Origin: Cupriavidus oxalaticus
GTDB taxonomy: Bacteria > Pseudomonadota > Gammaproteobacteria > Burkholderiales > Burkholderiaceae
Direction of reading: 5' to 3'
DNA length: 64,000 bases
NCBI RefSeq assembly: GCF_004768545.1
Contig: NZ_CP038636.1
Coordinates: 1,116,001 to 1,180,000, forward strand
The notes under the pieces are model-generated. The model saw only the letters and a program-made list of their open reading frames with translations. It was not told where the DNA came from and did not search any database. A program made the position numbers and the translations under genes. This document shows positions 53,936 through 61,819 of the stretch, one piece after another. Positions within the stretch are counted from its first letter, which is position 1, and each line of letters starts with the position of its first letter.

Positions 53936-54601
53936 TCAGAGACCAACGACGGCAGGCAGGCCACCGATGTCCTGGATCTCGGTGTAGCGGTAAGCCGCGT
54001 TGCCCGGGCCGTGGCCGCGATTCACGAACACCTTGTTCACGATGCCGAGGTCATCGGCCGACATCAGGTCGTAGCGCAGGCTCGACGACACGTGCAGCAC
54101 GTCTTCAGGATTGCAGCCCAGCGAGTCCAGCATGTACTCGAAGGCCTTCAGCCGCGGCTTGTAGGCCTGCGCCTGCTGCGCGGTGTAGACGCGGTGGAAC
54201 GGCGCGCCCAGCTTCGCCACGTTCTTCTGGATCTGGTCGTCCGAGGCGTTCGACAGGATCACCAGCGGAATCTCCTTGGCCACCTTGGCCAGGCCCGCCG
54301 GTACATCCTCGTGCGGGCCCCAGGTCGGCACCGCGTCGTAGTACGACTGGCCATCGCTGTCCAGGTACTGGATCTTCCACTTCTTGCACAGGCGGCGCAC
54401 GGCGTTCTTCAGCACCACTTCATACGGCTGCCAGTCGCCCAGCACCTCGTCGAAGCGATAGGCGCTGAAGTCGGCGATGAATTGCTCCATTTGCTCAGGG
54501 GCAATCCGATCGGCGAACAGCTCGCGCGTCATCTCGCCCATGCGGAATCGCGTGAGCGTGCCATAGCAGTCAAAAGTCACGTACTTGGGTCGGAAGGTCA
54601 T
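53936..54601 (-). CDS. HAD hydrolase, haloacid-dehalogenase type II-like, second copy
   Basis: The 221-residue protein has TFDCYGTL (nucleophile Asp), LSNASDDQ and AYKPRLKAFEY, and ends in DIGGLPAVVGL. It is about 70 percent identical by eye to the HAD protein at 21499-22167 and shares the same altered site (SSSLRYDL where dehalogenases have SSN-x-x-D). It lies 31 bp upstream of the PuuB-like oxidase in the same direction. Both copies thus sit near a GhrA-like dehydrogenase, which suggests a common unknown reaction rather than dehalogenation. Confidence 0.85.
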   Translation of the reverse strand: MTFRPKYVTFDCYGTLTRFRMGEMTRELFADRIAPEQMEQFIADFSAYRFDEVLGDWQPYEVVLKNAVRRLCKKWKIQYLDSDGQSYYDAVPTWGPHEDVPAGLAKVAKEIPLVILSNASDDQIQKNVAKLGAPFHRVYTAQQAQAYKPRLKAFEYMLDSLGCNPEDVLHVSSSLRYDLMSADDLGIVNKVFVNRGHGPGNAAYRYTEIQDIGGLPAVVGL

Positions 54602-54832
54602 GTTTTCTGATCCTCAGGGGTTACCGGTCATCGACCGGGGTGGAACTGCGCGTTGTCCGGCGCAGATGACAGCGTGATTGCGGGGGATTAGAGCATGCGA
54701 GCTCTTTACGGTTATTGGGAAATTCAGCCGCGTCACGCGGCGAAAATGCGGTTATTTAAGTTGCGACGGCAGGTCGTGCGGCCTGCACCGCGGCTGTGCG
54801 TCCACAGGCCCCTGTCCTGCCGGCATGCATGG

Positions 54833-56341
54833 CTACCGCGGCTCGGAAAAATCGATCAGCACGCTCTTGAAGCGCAGGTTCGCCTCGACCGCCTGCCGGC
54901 CAAGATCCTTGCCGATGCCCGACTGGTGGTAGCCTCCGGTCGGAATCACAAAGTCGGCGCTGCGCCCATAACGGTTGATCCATACCGTGCCGGCCGAGAT
55001 GCCGCGCATCGCCCGTAACGCCCGCCCGATGTCCGCCGTATGCACGCCTGCGGCGAGGCCGTAGTTCGCATGCCCGGCCAGCTCCAGGCCTTCTTCTTCA
55101 TCGCCGAAGGTCTGCACGGTCAGCACGGGGCCGAATATCTCCTCCTGCACGGCAGCGTTGTCTGCGGCCACCCCGGAGATCAGCGTGGGCTGGAAGTACG
55201 CGCCGCCCGGGCCACCGTCGAACAGGCCGCCGCCGCAGCGCAATTCCGCGCCGGTCTGTCTGGACCGCTCGACGATGTCCAGGATGCGCGACGCCTGCCC
55301 TGCCGAAATAATGGGTGCCAGCGTGGTTGCGTCGTCCCAGGTCGCACCCGGGCGCAGGGCTGCGAAGCGCGCCACGATGCGCTCGACCAGCGCCTCGGCG
55401 ACGCCCCGCTGCACAATCAGGCGCGAGCCGGCGACGCACACTTGCCCGGCATTGCCGGTAATGGCCCCGGCGATAATGCCGGCCAGCCGGTCCAGGTCGG
55501 GGGCATCGTCGAATACCAGTTGCGCGCTTTTTCCGCCCAACTCCAAGGTCACGGGCTTGGGCCCATGCACCGCGCAAGCAGCCATGATCGACGCCCCGGT
55601 GCGCGTCGATCCCGTGAAGGTCATTTTCGCAACCAGCGGGTGGCGCGTGAGCGCATCGCCGGTGGTTTGTCCGTCGCCCTGGACCACGTTGAACATGCCC
55701 GGCGGCACACCAGCTTCGATAGCGAGTTCCGCCAGCCTCACCGCCGAGAACGGCGTCAGTTCCGACGGCTTCAGCACGACCGCATTGCCTGCGGCAAGTG
55801 CTGCGCCAACCTTCCACGACACCATCACCAGCGGGAAATTCCACGGCGTAATGGCGCCAACGACCCCGTACGGCTCGGCCACCACCATGCCCAGATGGTC
55901 GGGCCGGGTGGCGGCTACGTCTCCACCAAGCTTGTCCGCGTATTCGGCAAAGAAGCGCAGGCCCTCGGCCGTGAATGGCACGTCCCCGGCACCGGCATCG
56001 CGGACCGGCCGTGTCGAGCACACCGCTTCGAGAGGCGCAAGTCCCCGCACGTCGGCCTCGATCAGGTCCGCCCAGCGGCGCAGCACGCGGGCCCGCTCGC
56101 GCGGTGCACGGCGCGCCCAGTCACTGGTGCGCAACGCCCGCCACGCGTCTTGCACCGCGGCATCGACCGTGGCAGCATCGGCCAGCGGCAGCTCGGCATG
56201 CACCCGGTTGTCGGAGGGTCGGCGCACCGGGATCCGGCCTGCGTCGGTCACTAGGCGGCCACCGATGAAATGGCCCGCGGGCACAGGGATCGTCTGGGGA
56301 TCGAATACTTGCACGGGATGAAGGGCGCCTGGGGTTGGCAC
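54833..56341 (-). CDS. Aldehyde dehydrogenase, PuuC/betaine-aldehyde-like
   Basis: The frame opens with GTG at 56341; no in-frame ATG lies further upstream. The 502-residue enzyme has ITPWNFPLVMVSWKVGAALA, FTGSTRTGASIM, the base Glu in TLELGGKSAQLVF and the catalytic Cys in GNAGQVCVAGSRL. Overall it resembles gamma-glutamyl-gamma-aminobutyraldehyde and betaine-aldehyde dehydrogenases. It should oxidise the aldehyde made by the PuuB-like oxidase 0.9 kb downstream on the same strand. The C-terminal GYHQSGIGKDLG motif is standard. Confidence 0.88.
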   Translation of the reverse strand: MPTPGALHPVQVFDPQTIPVPAGHFIGGRLVTDAGRIPVRRPSDNRVHAELPLADAATVDAAVQDAWRALRTSDWARRAPRERARVLRRWADLIEADVRGLAPLEAVCSTRPVRDAGAGDVPFTAEGLRFFAEYADKLGGDVAATRPDHLGMVVAEPYGVVGAITPWNFPLVMVSWKVGAALAAGNAVVLKPSELTPFSAVRLAELAIEAGVPPGMFNVVQGDGQTTGDALTRHPLVAKMTFTGSTRTGASIMAACAVHGPKPVTLELGGKSAQLVFDDAPDLDRLAGIIAGAITGNAGQVCVAGSRLIVQRGVAEALVERIVARFAALRPGATWDDATTLAPIISAGQASRILDIVERSRQTGAELRCGGGLFDGGPGGAYFQPTLISGVAADNAAVQEEIFGPVLTVQTFGDEEEGLELAGHANYGLAAGVHTADIGRALRAMRGISAGTVWINRYGRSADFVIPTGGYHQSGIGKDLGRQAVEANLRFKSVLIDFSEPR

Positions 56342-56843
56342 CGTGGTTGATTCATGGTTTCCATGCTAGACGCGAAGCCTCAGAATTTGTCCCTGTTGCG
56401 GTCTGCGCCACCGCATCGAATTTCAAAGCCGCCCCCCCACGCGAACGAATCTTCCAATCCCCGGAGAAACCCTGAGGCGCGGCCCGGCACGACGACATGG
56501 AAAACAAGCTTGATATGGCGCTCCAGCCGCATCGATCGATGCGAGGCGGCCCACAACCGTCCAATCCAACACCGAACAATCTGCTGTCATGGCGGAGATA
56601 ACAGCAGCGTCATTCGTGCGTTCCGCAAATGCAGCACCATGCCATGCGACTGCAGCTCTAAGCTTGTGAAAGCTTCCCGCCGTTTTCGCCACGCACGCAT
56701 GGAAGCCTGCCGTCATGCAGCCATGATGACTCGATGACACAGCGGAGCGCGCCTTGACCGACGACGCGCTGTCCCGGTCCGACGTCCGCGCGGCAACGAC
56801 ATGACAGCTGCCGCGCCATAACCGCCGTTACCGGATCAACGCC
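56342..56843. other. Divergent control region paralogous to 41401-41865
   Basis: No gene is recognised. The stretch 56362-56429 aligns without gaps to 41401-41468 (51 of 68 identical). Shorter blocks near 56440-56460, 56575-56590 and 56655-56665 also reappear there in the same order. It separates the PuuC-like gene (-) from the three-gene flavoenzyme operon (+). Confidence 0.6.
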
Positions 56844-57218
56844 ATGCCCGACACCTCCCATTCTCCGCCGCCTCGCTTTACGCGCCTGGCAGAGTCCGAT
56901 CGCCCCACTATCACCCTGCGCATCGACGGCCACAGCGCCACCGCGCTGGCCGGCGACACCTTGCTGGTCGCGTTGCTGATGAACGGCCGGCGCGTGCGCG
57001 ACAGCGAGTTCGGCGACGGCCCGCGCGCCGGCTTCTGCCTGATGGGCGCCTGCCAGGACTGCTGGGTCTGGACGCCCGCCGGCCAGCGCCTGCGCGCCTG
57101 CTCCACCCCGGCCGAGGCCGGCATGGAGGTGCTGACCCGGCCGCCCGCACAGCACTGGCCGGCCACGCCCGACCTGCAGGAATCGCTCGCCCGCCACCGC
57201 CAGGGAGCCGCCGCATGA
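56844..57218 (+). CDS. [2Fe-2S] protein, HcnA-like small subunit of an amine/opine dehydrogenase
   Basis: The 124-residue protein is a plant-type ferredoxin domain: TLRIDGHSATALAGDTLLVALL, then four cysteines at 65, 70, 73 and 86 (GFCLMGACQDCWVW and RACSTP). This is the layout of HcnA, of the small subunit of proline/hydroxyproline dehydrogenases, and of opine-oxidase partners. It should carry electrons between the two flavin subunits encoded next. The stop overlaps the following start by four bases (ATGA), so translation is coupled. Confidence 0.85.
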   Translation: MPDTSHSPPPRFTRLAESDRPTITLRIDGHSATALAGDTLLVALLMNGRRVRDSEFGDGPRAGFCLMGACQDCWVWTPAGQRLRACSTPAEAGMEVLTRPPAQHWPATPDLQESLARHRQGAAA

Positions 57219-58615
57219 GCGCCCTGTCCGCATCGCCACGCATCGTCGTGGTCGGAACCGGCCCCGCCGGCGTGCGCGCGGCCCAGGCGCTGGTCCAGGC
57301 CGGACTGCGCCCCACCGTGGTCGACGAGGGCCGCCGCGACGGCGGCCAGATCTATCGCCGCCAGCCCGAGGGCTTCAAGCGCTCCTACGCCAAGCTCTAT
57401 GGCAGCGAGGCCCACAAGGCCCAGGCCCTGCACCGCGACTTCGACGCGTTGCGCGACCGCATCGACTATCGCCCCGACACGCTCGCGTGGAACCTGACCG
57501 AAGGCGAGCTGCACGTCGTGCGCGACGGCGAACCGAAGACCTTGCCCTTCGATGCGCTGCTGGTGTGCGCCGGCGCGACCGATCGCCTCATGCCGGTGCC
57601 CGGCTGGCACCGCGCCGGCTGCTACAGCCTCGGCGCCTCGCAGATCGCGCTCAAGGCGCAGGCGTGCGCCATCGGCTCGCAAGTCGTCTTCCTCGGCAGC
57701 GGGCCGCTGCTTTACCTGGTGGCCAACCAGTACGTGCAGGCCGGCGCGCGCGTGGCCGCGGTGCTCGACACCGCGCCCGCCACCAGGTCGTGGGCCGCCA
57801 TCGCCGGGCTGCTGGCGCGTCCGCGCCTGGCCCTGCGCGGCCTCGGCCTGATCCGCGCACTGCGCGCCGCCGGCGTGCCGGTGCTGCAGGGCGTGGCGCC
57901 GCTGGCCATCGACGGCGATGACTGTCTTGGCGTGCAGGGCGTCACCGCGCGCGATGCGAGTGGGCGCGAGCAGCGCTTTGCCTGCGACGCCGTCGGCCTG
58001 GGCTGGCATCTGCGTGCCGAGACGCAGCTGGCCGACCTCGCGCGCTGCGAGTTCGCCTTCGAGCCCGTGAGCCGCCAGTGGCTGCCGCGCATCGACCAGG
58101 ACGGGCGCAGCAGCACTCGCGGCGTCTACCTGGCCGGCGATGGCGCCCGCATCCTCGGTGCCGATGGCGCCGAGGCCGCGGGTCGGCTCGCCGCGCTGGC
58201 GGCGCTGGCCGACCTCGGCCACGCGCGCGGGCGCGAGCTGTACACCGCCGAGTCCGCCGCCCTGCGCCGCACACTCGGCAAGATGGACCGCTTCCGCCAG
58301 GGGCTGGCGCGCGCCTTCCCGTGGCCGCACGCGCAGGCCGCCGCTCTGCCCGATGACACAGTGGTGTGCCGCTGCGAGGCCGTGACGGTGGGCGAGCTGC
58401 GCCGCTGCGTGACCGAGCTCGACAGCCAGGAACTGAACCGCGCCAAGGCCTTCAGCCGTGTCGGCATGGGCCGCTGCCAGGGCCGCTTCTGCGGCCATGC
58501 CGCGGCCGAGATCGTGGCGCAGCGCTGCGCCATCCCGGTCGAACAAGTCGGTCGCCTGCGCTCGCAGGCACCGGTCAAGCCATTGATGATGAATACCAGC
58601 GAGGTGAAGGCATGA
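57215..58615 (+). CDS. FAD/NAD(P)-binding subunit, HcnB/OoxA-like, with C-terminal BFD-type iron-sulfur domain
   Basis: The 466-residue protein starts with the FAD motif RIVVVGTGPAGVRAAQALVQ. A second dinucleotide fold lies around VVFLGSGPLLYLVANQYVQ. The tail has cysteines 385, 387, 421 and 426 (VVCRCEAV and GRCQGRFCG), which would hold a [2Fe-2S] cluster of the BFD/NirB type. This is the alpha-type subunit of opine oxidases, D-hydroxyproline dehydrogenase and hydrogen-cyanide synthase. It is coupled by ATGA overlaps on both sides to the small ferredoxin and the third subunit. Confidence 0.87.
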   Translation: MSALSASPRIVVVGTGPAGVRAAQALVQAGLRPTVVDEGRRDGGQIYRRQPEGFKRSYAKLYGSEAHKAQALHRDFDALRDRIDYRPDTLAWNLTEGELHVVRDGEPKTLPFDALLVCAGATDRLMPVPGWHRAGCYSLGASQIALKAQACAIGSQVVFLGSGPLLYLVANQYVQAGARVAAVLDTAPATRSWAAIAGLLARPRLALRGLGLIRALRAAGVPVLQGVAPLAIDGDDCLGVQGVTARDASGREQRFACDAVGLGWHLRAETQLADLARCEFAFEPVSRQWLPRIDQDGRSSTRGVYLAGDGARILGADGAEAAGRLAALAALADLGHARGRELYTAESAALRRTLGKMDRFRQGLARAFPWPHAQAAALPDDTVVCRCEAVTVGELRRCVTELDSQELNRAKAFSRVGMGRCQGRFCGHAAAEIVAQRCAIPVEQVGRLRSQAPVKPLMMNTSEVKA

Positions 58616-59778
58616 GCAGCACGGCAACCCGGAACCAGGACGCCGATGTGCTGATCCTCGGCGGCGGCCTGATGGGCACCACCACCGCCTTCTTCCTGCG
58701 CCAGCGCGGCCTCTCGGTGATCCTGCTCGAGCGCGAGCTGGTCGGCCGCCAGGCCAGCGGCACCAACTTCGGCAATGTGCGCCGCCAGGGCCGCGCGCTG
58801 CACCAGATGCCGCTGGCCAACCGCGCGCGCGCCGTCTGGGGCCGCGTCAGGGAACTGCTGGGCGAGGATCTCGAGTTCGTCCCATACGGCCATCTGCGCG
58901 TGTGTTACACCGAACAGCAGGCCGCCGTGCTCGAGCAGCATGCGCACGACGTGAAGCCGCTCGGCCTGGACCTGCAGCTCTACACCGCCGGGCAGCTGCG
59001 CCAGCGCTGGGGCATCTTCGCGCCCGCCATCGTGGCGGGCTCGTATTCGCCGCAGGATGGCCATGCCAACCCGCGCCTGGCCGGCCCCGCCTTCGCGCGT
59101 GCCGCCCGCCGCGCCGGCGCAAACATTGTCGAGCATGCCGAGGTGATGCAGGTCGAGCGCAACCCCGATGGCTTCGTCGCCCACACCGCCGATGGCCGGC
59201 GCTTCCGCGCGCCGCAGCTGCTGGTGGCCTGCGGCGCCTGGTCCAACCGCATCGCCGCGCAGTTCGGCGAAGCCGTGCCGATGGAAGCACGGGGCCCGCA
59301 AATGGGCGTGACCGAGCCGCTGCCCTATGCCATCGGCCCCTCCATCGGCATCTCGTCGCCGATCGAATACGAGGGGCTGTACTTCCGCCAGATCTCGCGC
59401 GGCAATATCGTCTTCGGCGGCGGGCTCAAGGGACCGGCGCATATCGACCGCATTCGCGCTTACGTCAGGCCCGACAACGTGCTGCGCCAGCTCCGCGAGC
59501 TGCGCCGCTTCGTGCCGGCCTTCGAGCACGTGCAGCTGATCCGCGTCTGGAGCGGCATCGAAGGCTACACCTCCGACTGGCAGCCGGTGATGGGGCCCAG
59601 CGCCACCGTGCCCGGACTGCACTACGCCTTCGGCTTCAACGGCGAGGGCTTCGCCATCAGCCCCGGCGTGGGCGAGATCATGGCCGAGCTTATCGCCACC
59701 GGCCAGACCTCGATCCCGCTCGAACCTTATGCCGTCGGTCGCTTTGCCAGCGCTGATACCCTCCAGGTCAGCGGCTGA
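58612..59778 (+). CDS. FAD-dependent oxidase subunit, HcnC/OoxB-like (DAO family)
   Basis: The start at 58612 overlaps the previous stop (ATGA). The 388-residue product has ADVLILGGGLMGTTTAFFLR, ERELVGRQASGTNFGNVRRQ, RGPQMGVTEPL, GLYFRQISRGNIVFGGG and YAFGFNGEGFAISPGVGE, all of the glycine-oxidase/DAO type. It would be the catalytic subunit that dehydrogenates a C-N bond, passing electrons through the two upstream proteins to quinone. Cyanide synthase from glycine and opine or hydroxyproline oxidation are all possible by sequence. The catabolic neighbours favour an opine-like or imino-acid substrate. Confidence 0.87.
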   Translation: MSSTATRNQDADVLILGGGLMGTTTAFFLRQRGLSVILLERELVGRQASGTNFGNVRRQGRALHQMPLANRARAVWGRVRELLGEDLEFVPYGHLRVCYTEQQAAVLEQHAHDVKPLGLDLQLYTAGQLRQRWGIFAPAIVAGSYSPQDGHANPRLAGPAFARAARRAGANIVEHAEVMQVERNPDGFVAHTADGRRFRAPQLLVACGAWSNRIAAQFGEAVPMEARGPQMGVTEPLPYAIGPSIGISSPIEYEGLYFRQISRGNIVFGGGLKGPAHIDRIRAYVRPDNVLRQLRELRRFVPAFEHVQLIRVWSGIEGYTSDWQPVMGPSATVPGLHYAFGFNGEGFAISPGVGEIMAELIATGQTSIPLEPYAVGRFASADTLQVSG

Positions 59779-59797
59779 CCGAGCCTGCGTTCCATCA

Positions 59798-59823
59798 GCT
59801 GCGGCAGCATGCTGTGCCGCAGC
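59798..59823 (+). terminator. Hairpin after the three-subunit dehydrogenase operon
   Basis: GCTGCGGCA and TGCCGCAGC pair around an 8-base loop, 20 bases after the stop. No T-run is seen. Confidence 0.5.
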
Positions 59824-59850
59824 AGATACGCCCGACCGGAATGCGTCGTG

Positions 59851-59876
59851 GCGGAGCCGGCGAATCGCGGCTCCGC
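59851..59876 (-). terminator. Hairpin after the aspartase gene
   Basis: GCGGAGCC and GGCTCCGC pair around a 10-base loop. It lies 11 bases beyond the minus-strand stop of the aspartase gene. Confidence 0.5.
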
Positions 59877-59886
59877 ATGGCTTTGC

Positions 59887-61308
59887 TTAGCTCGTCAATG
59901 CGCTACGGGGCGCCACCATATTCTCCGGCCGTAGAATCTCCGCCAGAAGCGCATTGCTCACGAGCTGTTCCGACTGAACCAGCTCTACCACGGTTCGACC
60001 GGTTTCCTGCGCGAGGCGCGCGATTCGCGTAGCGTTCTCATATCCGATATACGGATTCAGCGCTGTCACGATACCGATCGAACGCTGGACCAGCGCGGAG
60101 CATTGCTCGGGGTTCGCGGTGATCCCTTCGATGCATTCACGGTCCAGCATGCGCACGGCGCGCGACAATAGCCGAATGGAGTCATAGAGCTTGTAGGCGA
60201 TGAGCGGCTCCATCGCGTTGAGCTGCAATTGGCCCGCTTCGGCCGCCAGGGTCAGCGCGGCATCGTTGCCGGCGATCTCATAAGCGACCTGGTTCATCGC
60301 TTCCGGAATGACCGGGTTGACCTTGCCCGGCATGATCGAGCTGCCGGGCTGGCGCGCAGGCAGATTGATTTCCGCGATGCCGGTCCGCGGGCCGCTTGAA
60401 AGCAGGCGCAGGTCATTGCTGATCTTCGACAGACGGAGTGCCGTCTTCTTGACGAGTCCCGATAGCAGCACGAAGTCGCCCATGTCCGAGGTCGCGGCGA
60501 TCAAGTTGGGCGCGGCGCGAACAGGAAACCCGGACAGCGCAGCCAGTTCTTCGATTGCAATGGCCTGATAGCGCGGATCCGCATTGATGCCGGTGCCGAT
60601 CGCCGTACCGCCGAGATTGACAGCGCACAGCGTCGCGGGAATGAGCGTACGCAGTTGCTCAAGGTCGGCCGAGACGGTATCGGCCATGGCCTGGAATTCC
60701 TGTCCAAGCGTCATGGGAACCGCGTCCTGGAGTTGGGTACGCCCCATCTTCAGGATGCCGCCAAACTGTTGCGCCTTGTTGGCCAGCGTGGCCGCAAGGT
60801 GGCCCAGGTTTTCCAGCAGCGGCAGATGAGCCAGGAGCAGTCCGACCCGAATGGCCGTCGGATATGCATCATTGGTCGATTGCGACAGATTGACATCGTT
60901 GTTGGGGTGCAGCCGGCCGTAGCTGCCCTTCTGCTCGCCCAGGTGCTCCAACGCGCGGTTCGCCAGCACCTCATTGGCGTTCATGTTCGTGGAGGTTCCG
61001 GCACCGCCCTGGATCATGTCAACGACGAAGGCATCGTGGAACGCCCCATCCAAGACTTCCGCGCACGCCTTGGCAATGGCGCCGTGCTTGGCGGCGTCCA
61101 GCAGGCCGAGCCGATGGTTGGCATTGGCGGCCGCATGCTTGACGATAGCCAACGCCTTGATGAAGTCCGGGTACTCGCCGATGCAACGGCCGGAAAGATG
61201 GAAGTTTTCCTTTGCGCGCAGCGTCTGCACGCCGTAGTACAAGGTGTGATCAAGATCTCGCGTACCCAGTAGATCCTTCTCCTGGCGCGTGGGCGTAGCT
61301 GTGGTCAT
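59887..61308 (-). CDS. aspA: Aspartate ammonia-lyase
   Basis: The 473-residue protein carries the superfamily signature GSSIMPGKVNPVIPE and the AspA-type segments GAGTSTNMNANEVLANRALE, NDVNLSQSTNDAYPTA, RTQLQDAVPMTLGQEF and GGTAIGTGIN. It deaminates L-aspartate to fumarate and ammonia in the cytoplasm. Length is normal. It lies on the minus strand downstream of a small cupin and an M20 amidohydrolase gene, which it may follow in one transcript. This suggests that the pathway ends in aspartate, or that a related beta-substituted aspartate is used. Confidence 0.92.
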   Translation of the reverse strand: MTTATPTRQEKDLLGTRDLDHTLYYGVQTLRAKENFHLSGRCIGEYPDFIKALAIVKHAAANANHRLGLLDAAKHGAIAKACAEVLDGAFHDAFVVDMIQGGAGTSTNMNANEVLANRALEHLGEQKGSYGRLHPNNDVNLSQSTNDAYPTAIRVGLLLAHLPLLENLGHLAATLANKAQQFGGILKMGRTQLQDAVPMTLGQEFQAMADTVSADLEQLRTLIPATLCAVNLGGTAIGTGINADPRYQAIAIEELAALSGFPVRAAPNLIAATSDMGDFVLLSGLVKKTALRLSKISNDLRLLSSGPRTGIAEINLPARQPGSSIMPGKVNPVIPEAMNQVAYEIAGNDAALTLAAEAGQLQLNAMEPLIAYKLYDSIRLLSRAVRMLDRECIEGITANPEQCSALVQRSIGIVTALNPYIGYENATRIARLAQETGRTVVELVQSEQLVSNALLAEILRPENMVAPRSALTS

Positions 61309-61431
61309 GATGAGGCTTATGTGATGGGTCGAAGGAAAGCGGACAGGACCTGCCGATCCGAGCGGTCAACGCCCTGACAGCCTGAGCAATAGCAGCCTGC
61401 GCCGCGCCAGCATGGGTAGATATCGTTTCGT

Positions 61432-61785
61432 TCAGGCCGACAACACCACGAATACCTTGCGCAGCGTTTCCGTCACGTGCCATTCGCCGGTCGTGTTGGC
61501 GGGAAAAAAGAGTGTGTCACCTGCACGGATCTGCTGCGCCTCCCCGTCCGTTGGGGTGAACGTGCTAGCGCCGGCGAGGATGTGCATGACCTCGGCGTTC
61601 GCAATCTGGCGCTCGAACCGGCCCGGCGTACATTCCCAGAGACCGGCATGGCTCTCGCCGGCGCCCTCGAGGTCGATGTCGATGCCGCTGAGCTCGCAGG
61701 GCGGCTGGGTCAGAGGGCGGGCAGGCGTGCCCTGTTGTTGGAAACCTTCGGCGGTCGCCGATTGGCGAATGATAACGATGCTCAT
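61432..61785 (-). CDS. Single-domain cupin protein
   Basis: The ATG at 61785 (MSIVIIRQSATAEGF) starts the protein-like part of a longer frame. The 117-residue product is a DUF861-type cupin with the segments GLWECTPGRFERQIANAEVM (metal-site half 1) and IRAGDTLFFPANTTGEWHVT (half 2). Such proteins often bind a small organic ligand or act as isomerase or hydrolase helpers in catabolic operons. It lies 34 bp after the M20 amidohydrolase gene on the same strand. No precise role can be given. Confidence 0.78.
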   Translation of the reverse strand: MSIVIIRQSATAEGFQQQGTPARPLTQPPCELSGIDIDLEGAGESHAGLWECTPGRFERQIANAEVMHILAGASTFTPTDGEAQQIRAGDTLFFPANTTGEWHVTETLRKVFVVLSA

Positions 61786-61819
61786 GAATGATCCAGTGTC
61801 GATAGGGTAGTTAGCCGCG

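Noticed and set aside
56828..58627. 599-codon minus-strand frame opposite the flavoenzyme operon
   Set aside because: It is a shadow of HcnA/HcnB-like genes, with no motif and improbable Arg, Gln and His content.
56844..59778. Calling the three-gene operon hydrogen-cyanide synthase
   Set aside because: The same subunit set also occurs in opine, proline and hydroxyproline dehydrogenases, and the neighbours are catabolic. Sequence alone does not decide.
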